Part shown: positions 12,121 through 21,381 of the stretch, piece by piece
How positions within the stretch are numbered: the stretch's first letter is position 1
Layout: every line of letters starts with the position of its first letter
Source: Podospora pseudoanserina
Taxonomy: Eukaryota; Ascomycota; Sordariomycetes; Sordariales; Podosporaceae
DNA: 64,000 nucleotides
Assembly: GCF_035222485.1 (NCBI RefSeq)
Contig: NC_085924.1
Span: 1,922,001 to 1,986,000 of the forward strand
Direction of reading: 5' to 3'
Notes under the pieces: model-generated
What the model was told of the DNA's origin: nothing
Database searches by the model: none
What the model saw: only the letters and a program-made list of their open reading frames with translations
Program-made: the position numbers and the translations under genes

Positions 12121-12993
12121 ATGACCCAGATCACTCGCCATCATAGCTTCCCCACCCGCGCACCTTCCAGTCAAGCCACGGGTGTTGAAGATTTGATCCA
12201 AGTCGAGCCTATGCCTATCGGAGATGACCCGCTTCCTCCTTACTCTCTCAACAATGATCACCCATCTTCCCGTGACACTGCCCTGCCTCGGTCCGACCCA
12301 AAAGCCCCTCAAGTGTCCGTCCAGCCACCACGAGAAGAGGTCTACAACGGTCCACCCCGGCTGCATATCCTCGCGGCTGCCTGGGGAGGCGTGATTGTGA
12401 CGCCTACTATCAAGTCTCTCATCCGGACCAGTCCTCCACCTCCTCATGGCGTTGGCTGTCAGATTCTACAGCTCGAGATGTGCAATATGCACAGTCTCCT
12501 CCAGCCAGACCCAGCTTCCGGCACCTACAAGGTTTTGAGTCTCGTATACCGATACGATGGCGACGAATATCCGACCGTTATGAATCTGCCCGAAACGATT
12601 CGCCCATCCCTTATCACCATCGCCAAACCCTCTGCCGTATCGCAACTCGGTGGTGCCAACCTTGGCAACGGTGGCTACCGAGCTACCATAACACAGCCGT
12701 GGCGGTCCATCACCTCATCCTCGTCTTCATCAGGTCCGAAGGTGGAGATTCTGGCTGTCTTTTACGGCAAGAAGCGCATCGAACATCCGGCCGTGCTGGA
12801 GGAGCTAGCAAACTACTTTGAGGGCCGTACGAGGCAGATACGGATGACCAACACATTCTTCCGCGGCGACACGTGGCCGTACACGATAAAATCCTGGACC
12901 GTGTACTTTCGCTTTGTGGGTTCCAGGGCGGGCGTGCAGGTGGTTACAGGGTGGGAAAACCAGGCTCTTGAGCAACCGTGGACTCGAGACTGA
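12121..12993 (+). CDS. Conserved hypothetical protein with two ILAxxxG-type motifs
   Basis: Single exon, 290 aa, from an ATG in good context (GCCATGA). The first 75 residues are proline- and serine-rich and probably disordered. Two similar segments follow: RLHILAAAWGGVIVT and, near the C-terminus, VEILAVFYGKKRI. Between them is a KVLSLVYRYDGDE segment. The pattern faintly resembles the beta-rich C-terminal DUF3395 region of some DnaJ-related proteins, but no J domain is present and the resemblance is a guess. No signal peptide or membrane segment is visible. The function is unknown. Confidence 0.7.
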   Translation: MTQITRHHSFPTRAPSSQATGVEDLIQVEPMPIGDDPLPPYSLNNDHPSSRDTALPRSDPKAPQVSVQPPREEVYNGPPRLHILAAAWGGVIVTPTIKSLIRTSPPPPHGVGCQILQLEMCNMHSLLQPDPASGTYKVLSLVYRYDGDEYPTVMNLPETIRPSLITIAKPSAVSQLGGANLGNGGYRATITQPWRSITSSSSSSGPKVEILAVFYGKKRIEHPAVLEELANYFEGRTRQIRMTNTFFRGDTWPYTIKSWTVYFRFVGSRAGVQVVTGWENQALEQPWTRD

Positions 12994-13239
12994 TGACACT
13001 GTCCCACCCCACAGATGGAGTTGATGCCTTGTGCATCCGGCAGTAATGGGTAGGTTTGCTTGTTTGTGTCACTGGGCTTCGATTTGTGTCAAGACTCCTT
13101 GGAGAGGATGACGTGGGTAGGGGCAAACATGTCATACCTCTCTCTACCCGTTTGATTCCAGCGGTATAAGTGGATTGAATACTTGGAAACATGGATGAAT
13201 GATTTCTTGAGAAGCCAGTCTCACACGTAATCTGGCAGG

Positions 13240-13710
13240 ATGGCATTATCAGTGTTCACTTTGGTTTTGTTGTTTCTCTTTTCCAGTCAGGCAAACGCAC
13301 AGCATAGGAGATGGGAGCCATCGACGTTTTACAAAGCCACCCGTTCACTGCTTACTATCCCGTATTATAACAAGACCTACGCTTGCTTTCTGGCGACAGC
13401 AGAGGCAACAACAACATCAACAAAAATAACAGCAACAAGAGTCTCGATCATTCCCATCGATCCGATCTGGACAACCCTTCCGATTGCGAGCTTGACAGGT
13501 GATCCTTTTTGCATCAACGAAGCGGCACCTCATGAATGGATCGGGAATCATTGCGTTTGTCAGAACGGGGAGACTTTGAGCGTTATTCCGTTCGCGACGG
13601 GGGGTAATATTTCGGATTATCAACCCTGCGCCTACACGACCGTCTACCCGGATACAGCGACATCAACCCTCAGCCAGACTCATATCACTTGTACAATGAG
13701 AATTCTCTAG
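13240..13710 (+). CDS. Small secreted protein, unknown
   Basis: Single exon, 156 aa. MALSVFTLVLLFLFSSQANA is a clear signal peptide. The mature part is Thr-rich with about six cysteines, three of them in the segment FCINEAAPHEWIGNHCVCQN, and one or two N-glycosylation sequons. No family was recognised. It starts the run of secreted-protein genes that extends to 21.3 kb. The reading frame ends 230 bp before the 3' end of the convergent oxidoreductase gene. Confidence 0.6.
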   Translation: MALSVFTLVLLFLFSSQANAQHRRWEPSTFYKATRSLLTIPYYNKTYACFLATAEATTTSTKITATRVSIIPIDPIWTTLPIASLTGDPFCINEAAPHEWIGNHCVCQNGETLSVIPFATGGNISDYQPCAYTTVYPDTATSTLSQTHITCTMRIL

Positions 13711-13940
13711 ATGAAGGATGGCGAGGGGAGGATTATTGGGGATTGGGAATCTGTATTATTATTCTTTTCTTTCATGTTCACATCAGAAAAACATAGTCTA
13801 CAGATGATAATCTCTCTGGCTGGTCACCTTTGGCCCTCTTCGGCCCCACACCTCCTCGATGTTCATGTCTTCCCTGCCGCTGTGTTGGTCTGTTAGCAAC
13901 CGTCTTTCTATTTATCTGACCGCCATGAAGGGAAAGAGAC

Positions 13941-15305
13941 TTACTCATCCTTGAGGTTGATATACGGCTCCGTTACCCCTTTTGCCGTGTCGGGGTTTCT
14001 GAAGATGACGTTTTTGGTCTGTTATAATCGCTTTTGCGTCAGTCACATGCTCCCACATTTTTCCTTTTTTGCTGTGTCGAAAAAGACTCACCAGCCCCAA
14101 AGTAAGATGAATCCCAGCCGGCGCAACCGCCAACTGTTCCTCCGCCTCTTCCCCCCTGACCAAAGCAGTGATGTTCCTCGCAGCAACACCAGCCTGCACC
14201 ATCCCCGGCTTTGCGGCCTTGTGAGCCCCGCAGTCGTTGATATCACCCACGGCGAAGAGGTTTTCCCACGGGCCACCGTCGATCTGCATTGTTGGTTTGA
14301 CTTTGACGAATCCATTCTTTTTGTTGATCACACCATTTCCAAGTGAGCATCGCAACCACTGGTTATTTGGCGTTTGGCCCGTCGCGGTGATGACGAAATC
14401 AGCGGTTAGGGTCCGCCCGTCTTGGAGGTGGACGTCTATTGGTTGAGCTGTGAGGGGGAAGCCACGCTCGGGGATGGCGACCCTGCTTTCGGTGATGAGG
14501 TTGACGCCTAATTCAGCAAAGCGAGACTTGATTAAGTCGGAGAGGGACGGGTGGTAGGCTGGCATTAAGTTATGTCGGGAGTGAATCAGGGTTATGGGTT
14601 TGTGGGGGTAGATTTCTTTGAGATCGCACGCCATCTGGACTCCTACTGCGCCGCCGCCGATGATGATGATGGAGGGGGCGGTGCGGAGGGAGGATTGGTA
14701 GGATTGGAGGAAGGTGATGGCGCGGGGTTTGGTGTTGTGGGGGATCGTGCCGGGGGGAGAGAGGTTGGTGCCGGTGGCGGCGATGAGGTGGGTGAAGGGG
14801 ACGGTGGTGGAGCCTTGAAAGGGGGTGTCGATGTGGAGGGTGGAGGTGGTGGGGGAGAGGGAGAGGGCTTTGGCTTGGATGACCTGGTGGCGGGAGGGGT
14901 CGGGGGAGAGGGAGAAGGTGGTGGTGTAGGGGATTAGGCATTTGTGTTCGTGAGAGGGGAGGATGGCGAAGCGAGGCTGGGAGGGAGGGTTAGCTGGGGA
15001 GAGGAAAGGGGGGTGGGAATGGGTGAGGCACGTACAAAGGCGAATAGATGGTGGAAGTGGGTGTGGGGTTCGATGAGGAGGACCTTTAGAAATGTTAGTA
15101 ATAGGATCGTCGCAACTAGAGATAGGGTTGTCCTTACACGGTGAGAGGAGGGAAGGAGTTTGGCTAGTTCTTTTGCCGTTGCCTGTCAAAACAAAAGGGG
15201 GAAGTCAGCGATGGTGCCCCTGAATGGACCCTAACCCTGAACAAAACTGACCACTCCGACGTAGGAGCCGCCGACAACGACAACATTCTTAAACGCTTGT
15301 GTCAT
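13941..15305 (-). CDS. AIF/AMID-like FAD-dependent NAD(P)H oxidoreductase
   Basis: Five exons: 15305-15252, 15182-15138, 15083-15036, 14976-14092 and 14018-13941 (369 aa). Exons 2 and 3 are only 45 and 48 nt. The spliced N-terminus reads MTQAFKNVVVVGGSYVGV, an FAD-binding Rossmann motif, then the segment from ATAKELAKLL to HHLFAF. The second nucleotide-binding motif is SIIIIGGGAVGVQMA and the flavin-binding tail is NLFAVGDIND. After the last intron the protein ends GVTEPYINLKDE. This architecture matches the fungal AMID/ferroptosis-suppressor-like NADH:quinone-type oxidoreductases (pyridine nucleotide-disulfide superfamily). No signal peptide or TM helix was found. The exact acceptor is unknown. 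Confidence 0.92.
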
Positions 15306-15807
15306 GTTTGCTGTGCTTTATTTCAAATTCTTGATTGTTTTCTCGACTTTGTAAGAGAAAAAAGCTGACGATCTGTGCGATGTTGTTTCAGGATGTGGCT
15401 GTGGATTTGATGGAAGTGGTCCTGGGAAGCTGTGGGCTAATCTGATTGCATCTTTTAGTCTGAAAGTTGGGACAGTCGCGAGGAAGTATCAATTTTATGG
15501 AAACGAGCTCAAGCCAGGATTCTACTCTATTATTGAAATACGGCCTGCGCTTTCAAGCATTGATCCCTTCCTTCAAGTCTCATGATGGACTGCGGCAAAC
15601 AAGGGTGGGGACCGGCTTCGGCTTCGGGTTTTTCATGGGTTAACTATTCACCGCAACAAAGTCCTCCAGTCAACGTTTGTTTCTCATAACTAGCAACTGA
15701 GTCAAGATTTTGCAACTACATTCTTGTAAAATAGCTGCCGTTCCATCAGACGTCCCTCCTTGACTCATGGACCCATTATGTTGCCCGGCCCCCCGCTGAC
15801 AGGAGAC
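15306..15807. other. Intergenic, 0.5 kb
   Basis: 5' region of the AIF-like gene (leftward) and 3' region of the next leftward gene. No coding or structural signal was seen. Confidence 0.6.
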
Positions 15808-16732
15808 TCAGCGGCCGCCATTCCTGTGGTGTTCTGGGTTGTGGTAAATGTTTTCCTCACTGGCCCCTTCGACTGAAACGTATGTGTTAGGAATGTCCTC
15901 GAGTCATTGTAGTCATTGCAGGATTAAGGAGGTTGGGGGGGCACCTACGTGGTATTCCCTTTTGGGTGTGCGGCCGAAACTTCTTCCTGATTATCTGCTC
16001 GGCAATCGAGATGTCCTTCATGGCTTGATCCTTTTTGAACTTCTCAAACTCCTCATCTTCAGTGCAGTTGTTGTTTTGGCCCTGCTCACTTTCAACGTCC
16101 TCCTCAACGTGGTAACCCTCGTGTCTCACGGATCCGTACGCGTTAGCGATGCTAACGAATTGAGCCGGCTTGGGACTCGGCCTGTGGCGATAGTGATTGA
16201 TCTGGTTCTCACAGACTATGGTAGGATCCCGGTGTCCTCCGCATGAGGGTGAGCCGTTGCAGTAGGTGTCCCAACCAAAGACAAACGATTGAGACCTCTC
16301 TGGCATGTAATAGATATGGCCTGCGGGGGAGGGGGCTCTGTAGTCATCCATACCCTCAATCATCTTTTTGGCGGCCTGGTTGAGCATGGCGGCTGAGCAG
16401 GCCTTTTGATAATATCCCAGGTTGCAGAGCCAGCCCACGACGTTCTCTCCATCTGGATGGTCTGTTTTGCAAATGGCCTTGCCGCCCAATTCCCAAATGA
16501 GGTAACGATCGTCGCACCAGTCTTGGAGGCATCTGTGAACATGGCGGACCCTGGTGAGGTTGATGTGATGTCCAGAGTGAACTGGATTCCATGAGGGAAA
16601 GGACTGGACCTTTGGGTCATCGGCAGGTCTGGGCACCGATGGAGGCAACGGATCATCTGGGGAGGCAGTAACTCCTCCAAAGAGAGATGTAACCGCGGCT
16701 AAAAGCCATGAACCAGACAAGGAGTACTTCAT
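15808..16732 (-). CDS. Secreted protein of unknown family, 282 aa
   Basis: Two exons, 16732-15949 and 15872-15808, joined by a GTAGGT donor, CCTAAC branch site and TTTCAG acceptor. Splicing gives an acidic and polar tail ending EHHRNGGR. MKYSLSGSWLLAAVTSLFGGVTA is a signal peptide. The mature part has paired cysteines (HRCLQDWCDD, CKTDHPDG, WLCNLGYYQKACSAA, TYCNGSPSCGG), then a charged, helix-prone C-terminal third with FEKFKKD. The cysteine-rich half is probably an extracellular disulfide-linked domain. No family was recognised. Confidence 0.8.
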
Positions 16733-17126
16733 TGAGACGCGGTCGTGAGAGTGATGTGGTGTTTTGAGCGAGGGAAAATAATCCAGTTCAAAAGTAGCAC
16801 GGAAGGAAAAAGCTTTTCTCAACGGTATTAGAGTTTCGAATTCAGACCAGGTGTCCTGATCCGAGAGCACAATCTGTGATAGCTTAAGGTGTGGTCACGC
16901 CGCCATGGCTTTTATGTGTATCGGTTTTTAGCTGATAAAGTTGACGCCGTTGGACTCATGCCGTATATCATGGCTTGCGTGCTTTTTGCAGGCCGGGAGG
17001 CACGACTTGGGCTTTTCTACCTTCTCTTCTTTTCTTTCTCCCAACTCCCGGTGTTCAACTGCGAGTTGGCCAGTCTTGCAACATTACTGCTCCCGCTTGA
17101 CTTGACGGCTTCGACAAATCCCAAAC
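16733..17126. other. Intergenic, 0.4 kb
   Basis: Shared upstream region of the leftward 282-aa secreted protein and the rightward CFEM protein. It could act as a bidirectional promoter. No motif stood out. Confidence 0.5.
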
Positions 17127-17666
17127 ATGAAGCTGTGGGTAGTGTGGTTCGGTATCCTCTGCAGCACTCTTGCAGGCGCAGCTCCCAGCTCACTGCAGAC
17201 TCGGCTCGTCACTCGACAAAATCCGCCTGCGACCCAGCCAGCTGGGCCTCCCAAGGCTAAGCAGCCCCTCAAGAGCAGATGCAACAACGAGTGCCTGGAA
17301 AAGACCTATGTTCAAGTTGGGTGTTCTCACGCTCATGACTGGATGTGTCTTTGTGTGTATGTGATCAACACATCTATCAAGCATCGATTCAAAGCTTACA
17401 ACTTACCAACCCTTAGTGAATTTGATGGGGGACAATGGGACATCGCGAACGCTGTTCAGCAATGCTTTCTAGACAATTGCTTGGATGCCGAAGACAGGTA
17501 AGCCCCTGACTATTTCCGCCATGAATCGACCAAAAGCTGATGCATTTCTAGGATGTCCTGGCGAGGGATCACCAACAGTCATTGTGGACGGGACATGAAG
17601 TCTCTATCGAAGCTCGACGTGTGGGGAATTCTGAGAAGTAAGCAAGAAAGCGAAATGGACGAATAG
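17127..17666 (+). CDS. Secreted CFEM-domain protein
   Basis: Three exons: 17127-17356, 17417-17497 and 17552-17666 (141 aa). MKLWVVWFGILCSTLAGAAP is a signal peptide. The CFEM cysteines are C52, C56, C66, C74, C76, C93 and C98, with the conserved Asp71 in the C-x4-D-x2-C-x-C core. Removing the 60-nt first intron (GTATGT to TTAG) shortens the C76-to-C93 gap from 36 to 16 residues, the spacing usual for the family, so splicing is well supported. CFEM proteins of fungi bind haem, act at the cell surface or serve as effectors. No GPI-attachment tail is visible, so this one is probably secreted freely. Confidence 0.88.
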
Positions 17667-18255
17667 ATGGAGATAACTAGAAACCTGGAATAGAGAGTCA
17701 TGGGTGGAATGCATTAATACCTAGTAAATTCTTTGTTTTTCTTCACCAGTGGTGTATTCTTCCCCTGCACCACTTCCAGTAGCCGTTGCCCCTGAGTAGC
17801 CTACCTCCAGGTTGCCTGCATGTATGTGAAGCTTCAGAGAACTGAGATTCATGTTCCTGTTCCTGTTTCTGCTCCTGTTTCTGCTCTTGTTTCTGTTGAA
17901 CTGTCTAGGTTCAATGAGTTCCGCTTGTGGATCTCCAGGCCAACCGGCGGCAGCTGCTGAACGAAAATGGTGAAGCACTCGGTTGGAGCCGTTTTAGCGG
18001 TGACTTCCTCTTCGTATCTCACGAGGCGTCGATTTTCCTCTTCATGGTGGCATTACGGGCCCGGGGTGGCGGCATGAAGCGAAAAGTTTAGATCACCGCA
18101 CCCGAGGACTTATCCGGCCGGGCAGTCACACGGTGCTTTACTTCTCTGACTTCCTTTCCCATCTTTTTCTTCTGTTCCCATCCTCGCCTCTTCTGATCTG
18201 GCCTGACCAAGGCAACAGCCTCCTATCGTACTCGCCGATCATTCTCTCGACTACG
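17667..18255. other. Intergenic, 0.6 kb, with a hexanucleotide repeat
   Basis: Holds a degenerate TGTTYC-type tandem repeat at about 17852-17896 and the 5' region of the next secreted protein. No gene was seen. Confidence 0.6.
17852..17896. repeat. Degenerate hexamer repeat (TGTTCC/TGTTTC/TGCTCC)
   Basis: About seven imperfect six-base units in tandem in noncoding DNA between two secreted-protein genes. Confidence 0.8.
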
Positions 18256-19929
18256 ATGCTGGCCTCCCTGTTGGTGGCGGCGGGCTTCTCAGCATCGGCT
18301 GTGGCAGCCCCGTCAGCTTTGTATCCTCAGACAAAATGCATGGATGTTGCCAGCAAGATCCAAAAGGCCATTCGCCATGGATTTCCTCGCGTAGGTTGTC
18401 CTCCAGAATATGAGCCCGGATCCATGATGTGCTAAGTTTGGTGATATGTGACGCGCAGTTTGTGACTGTCGATGAGAATCGAAATTGCAAACCTCAATAT
18501 CGGCTTAACAGGGGCGAGTGCTGGGATCACATGAGCCCCGACAACAATTGCAAGGCCTACTGTGAAACAAGCCATGGGGTGAGTGCTGCCGCCGCATCAC
18601 GTCTTCTCTCCTCGCCCCTGACTAACTGTTTGCCACAAGTGGTATTGGGGCCACCCGCGGGTCCTGGGCGTTCGGAGCTGGCACAACCCATGTCAACGAA
18701 GCGATAGTTGCGGGATCTCTGTGAGTCTCGGTGGCCCAGTCGGCGAAGCAACGACCGTCATGATCAAGGACGAATCTTCCACTGGAAACAGCACCACTTA
18801 CAAGGATGGAATATCATGGGGCGATACATGGACTGTTGCGGATACCTTCAACTTCGGGGTAACCGGCACAGCCGGTGTCGGTCTGTCTAATATACCGCTG
18901 TTTGATGGGGTTCCAATCATGGGAAAGGCCGGTGTTGACATGACATCGGGTTATACACACAGCGACGGCCAAAGATTCGAGCAAAGCCGAAAGCGGAGTG
19001 TGGATTGGGAGAGTAATGTCAAGTCTTCTCAGTCGTATGGGATCACGAGGACACGGCAAAGATCCCTTTCATACTCTACAACCGGTAGTTGGTCAAAAGA
19101 CGTCTGGGCCAATGACTATTGTGGCAGCTGGTTTGCGGTGCCGCTCTTGGGGATGTAAGCCCGATCATGCCATCTTGCTTCCACGCCGAGAGATTGTGTG
19201 CTAATGTTTGAGCGTAGGAGTTGTGGCAGAGCAGCGATGGGCGACTTGGTGAAGAATTCTCTCAATAACCACACTCGATGCAATCTCGACAAGTTTGGAT
19301 CGTTCGACGTGTGTGCCTCGTATGGGTTCAAGCACGAGACGGTTCCCGATGAATCTCGCACCAGGACGGTATTTGTGCTGCGCGACTGCAAGCGAGGTTT
19401 TATCCTCCCTGGCGAGTGGCAGCAACATGAGTTTGCCTACAGCACCATTTCGTCCATGCCTGAGTACTACAGGGACCACATCTCGAGATGGGGCATCAGA
19501 AACCTAGACGAGAAGCCCGAGGACGATGAATGGGTGTTCCAGAGACAGATGGACCAGAAGCTCCACAAGTTCACAAAGACCATTGGCGTTACCGACTACA
19601 ACTTCAAGTACTGCGGAGAGGGCGAGTACTGCGTCCAACTGAAGTTGACCAAGGATCGGTGCTATGATATCCCGCGTGGCTATGTCAGTATGCCCGATGA
19701 AAGCCCCAAATCAGCCCACGTTGTTTCGGCCACCGTCATGCCCGGCCATTGCTGTGTGCTTTTCTCCAGACACCAATGTCTTGGACAGGCACAGCGTCTG
19801 CTCCCCGGAGATACGAAGCTGGAAGAGGTTGCGTATGAGGGTCTCGCCCACAGTGTTGTCTGCAATGTGAGTGACTATTGCCGCTCTCAGACAGACGAAG
19901 GTTATGGCAGCGCCAGCGAGGATGACTAG
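18256..19929 (+). CDS. Secreted 493-aa protein, aerolysin-like beta region plus crystallin-like C-terminus (putative)
   Basis: Four exons: 18256-18390, 18459-18578, 18640-19154 and 19218-19929, with all phases consistent. MLASLLVAAGFSASAVAAP is a signal peptide. A Cys-rich N-terminal part follows (ECWDHMSPDNNCKAYCETSHGWYWGH). Residues about 110-240 are Ser/Thr/Gly-rich with alternating polarity (DGISWGDTWTVADTFNFGV, a glycine-rich GTAGVGLSNIPLFDG stretch, then SGYTHSDGQRFEQSRKRS and SYSTTGSW). This resembles the insertion region of aerolysin/ETX-MTX2-type beta-pore formers. The last 100 residues include CCVLFSRHQCLGQAQRLLPG and VAYEGLAHSVVCN, comparable to the neighbouring crystallin-like protein. 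The gene model is solid. The fold assignments are inference from pattern only. Confidence 0.75.
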
Positions 19930-20542
19930 GGGTGTTAGCCGTGGCTTTCCATAATTGATTGGGACGGCAAACTTCTTCGGATACCCTCGGAGTAATGAGA
20001 AGGAGTTAGATTGGAGTAGATGGGAGGACCTGTGAGCTCGTTTGCTAGGTATGTTGCTAGATAGGCAATACATTCCAGGAGTCTATTGATGAGGTAATCG
20101 TGGCCAAATTACTACATATCAACATATATCATATTCTAATGCCAACTCGCTGTTGCTCAGGAAAACCCAACCATCCGTGACGTAGAGGCCTGAGGTCCAG
20201 ACCTGTGTGAGTTTGTTTAGCATGATTCGCAGCCAAAATCCACGAATTGCTGATTGTGGAGAAGCGGGCAGGTAGGCTAACTACGTACTTTCAGAACACG
20301 AAAACCTAGATAGAGTCAAGCCTCGGACCAAAGCTTACAGTGGCCGGGTCGAAGACTATCTTTAGAAGGTTTGGGCAGGCTCACAAAGATGGACCAAAGG
20401 CAGGTTTCTCGATGACAATCAATTTTTTCATCCAGCTGAGCACAAGAATATCAAAGAGCCCCTCTGATCCATCTAAAAAAAAGGCGAGACAATCTTGTCG
20501 AACGTGCCTCGGAAAACGTCAACACACCTAGCAATATTCGAG
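19930..20542. other. Intergenic, 0.6 kb
   Basis: Separates two tandem secreted-protein genes on the plus strand. It is locally AT-rich near 20100-20150. No coding signal was seen. Confidence 0.55.
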
Positions 20543-21264
20543 ATGGGTAGGCTTACTGGGCTTCTTCTTGCCTTGCTTTCGCCCCTGTATGTTCTCGGCA
20601 GTCCCAAGACTGTCGCGGCCTGTGGGAGCACTGGCTTATCGCTCTTTGCTGAGGCCAACTATGAGGGTCCCTGCCAGGCTTTCTCGCCTGAGACTCTCGA
20701 CAACACACACCAGGCCAGCTGCGGTATGTTTCTCTTTAATTGTTGCCTCCAGAGGCTCCACTATCTAACCATGATCATTACACGCCAATAGTGGACATCA
20801 GCCCCTCTATACCAGTGAATTCCATCTACAAGGGCTCCTCCCTCAGCTGCTGCTTCTTATACGAGTAGGTCTTTTGCTCCACATCCACAGGCTCTCTTTC
20901 AATCTGTCCATAACTGACGACTGCAAACTACAGAAAACCCTGCCCGGACCCGTCGTCCCGGTTCTACCCTCAGCGCCCCAATCTTGTGTCTCAGCGAGTC
21001 TTTGTCCCCGGCATCTCGGATCTGTGTGGTTTCGGCTGGGGGGGAAACACCATCAAGTCCATCGTTTGTCCCGACAAACACACTTGCGAGTCCTTGAAAG
21101 ATGACATGTCTACCACGAAACTCACTTTCTTTGTTGAAAAGGAGATTGAAAATCCATTCACTGGGCGTGTCACTAAAAAGAAGGAGCCGCAGAAGAGGGA
21201 AGTCAGTTTGAGGGGGTACTGGTTGGATTTGCAACAGGTCAAGGGTCACAAACGGGCCATCTGA
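20543..21264 (+). CDS. Secreted beta/gamma-crystallin-like protein (putative), 194 aa
   Basis: Three exons: 20543-20723, 20792-20864 and 20934-21264, with GTATGT/ATAG and GTAGGT/ACAG introns. MGRLTGLLLALLSPLYVLGS is a signal peptide. The segment LSLFAEANYEGPCQAFSPE fits the aromatic-x5-aromatic-x-Gly signature of a beta/gamma-crystallin Greek key, followed by NSIYKGSSLSCCFLYE. A second possible motif ends GFGWGGNTIKSIVC, like the W-N-D-x-I-S-S-I close of crystallin motifs. About nine cysteines suggest an extracellular, disulfide-stabilised protein. The C-terminal 50 residues are Lys/Glu-rich. It lies 0.6 kb downstream of the 493-aa protein in the same direction, and that protein carries a similar C-terminal pattern. 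Confidence 0.75.
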
Positions 21265-21381
21265 GTCCGACATGTCAGGCCAAAAGCCGGGAGAAGACTA
21301 AATGCGCAGCTAGCAAACTTGTTATCAGTCTATTCCCACCTTTCCACAGGCAGACAAGGGAACCAAATACAGAAAACAAAT

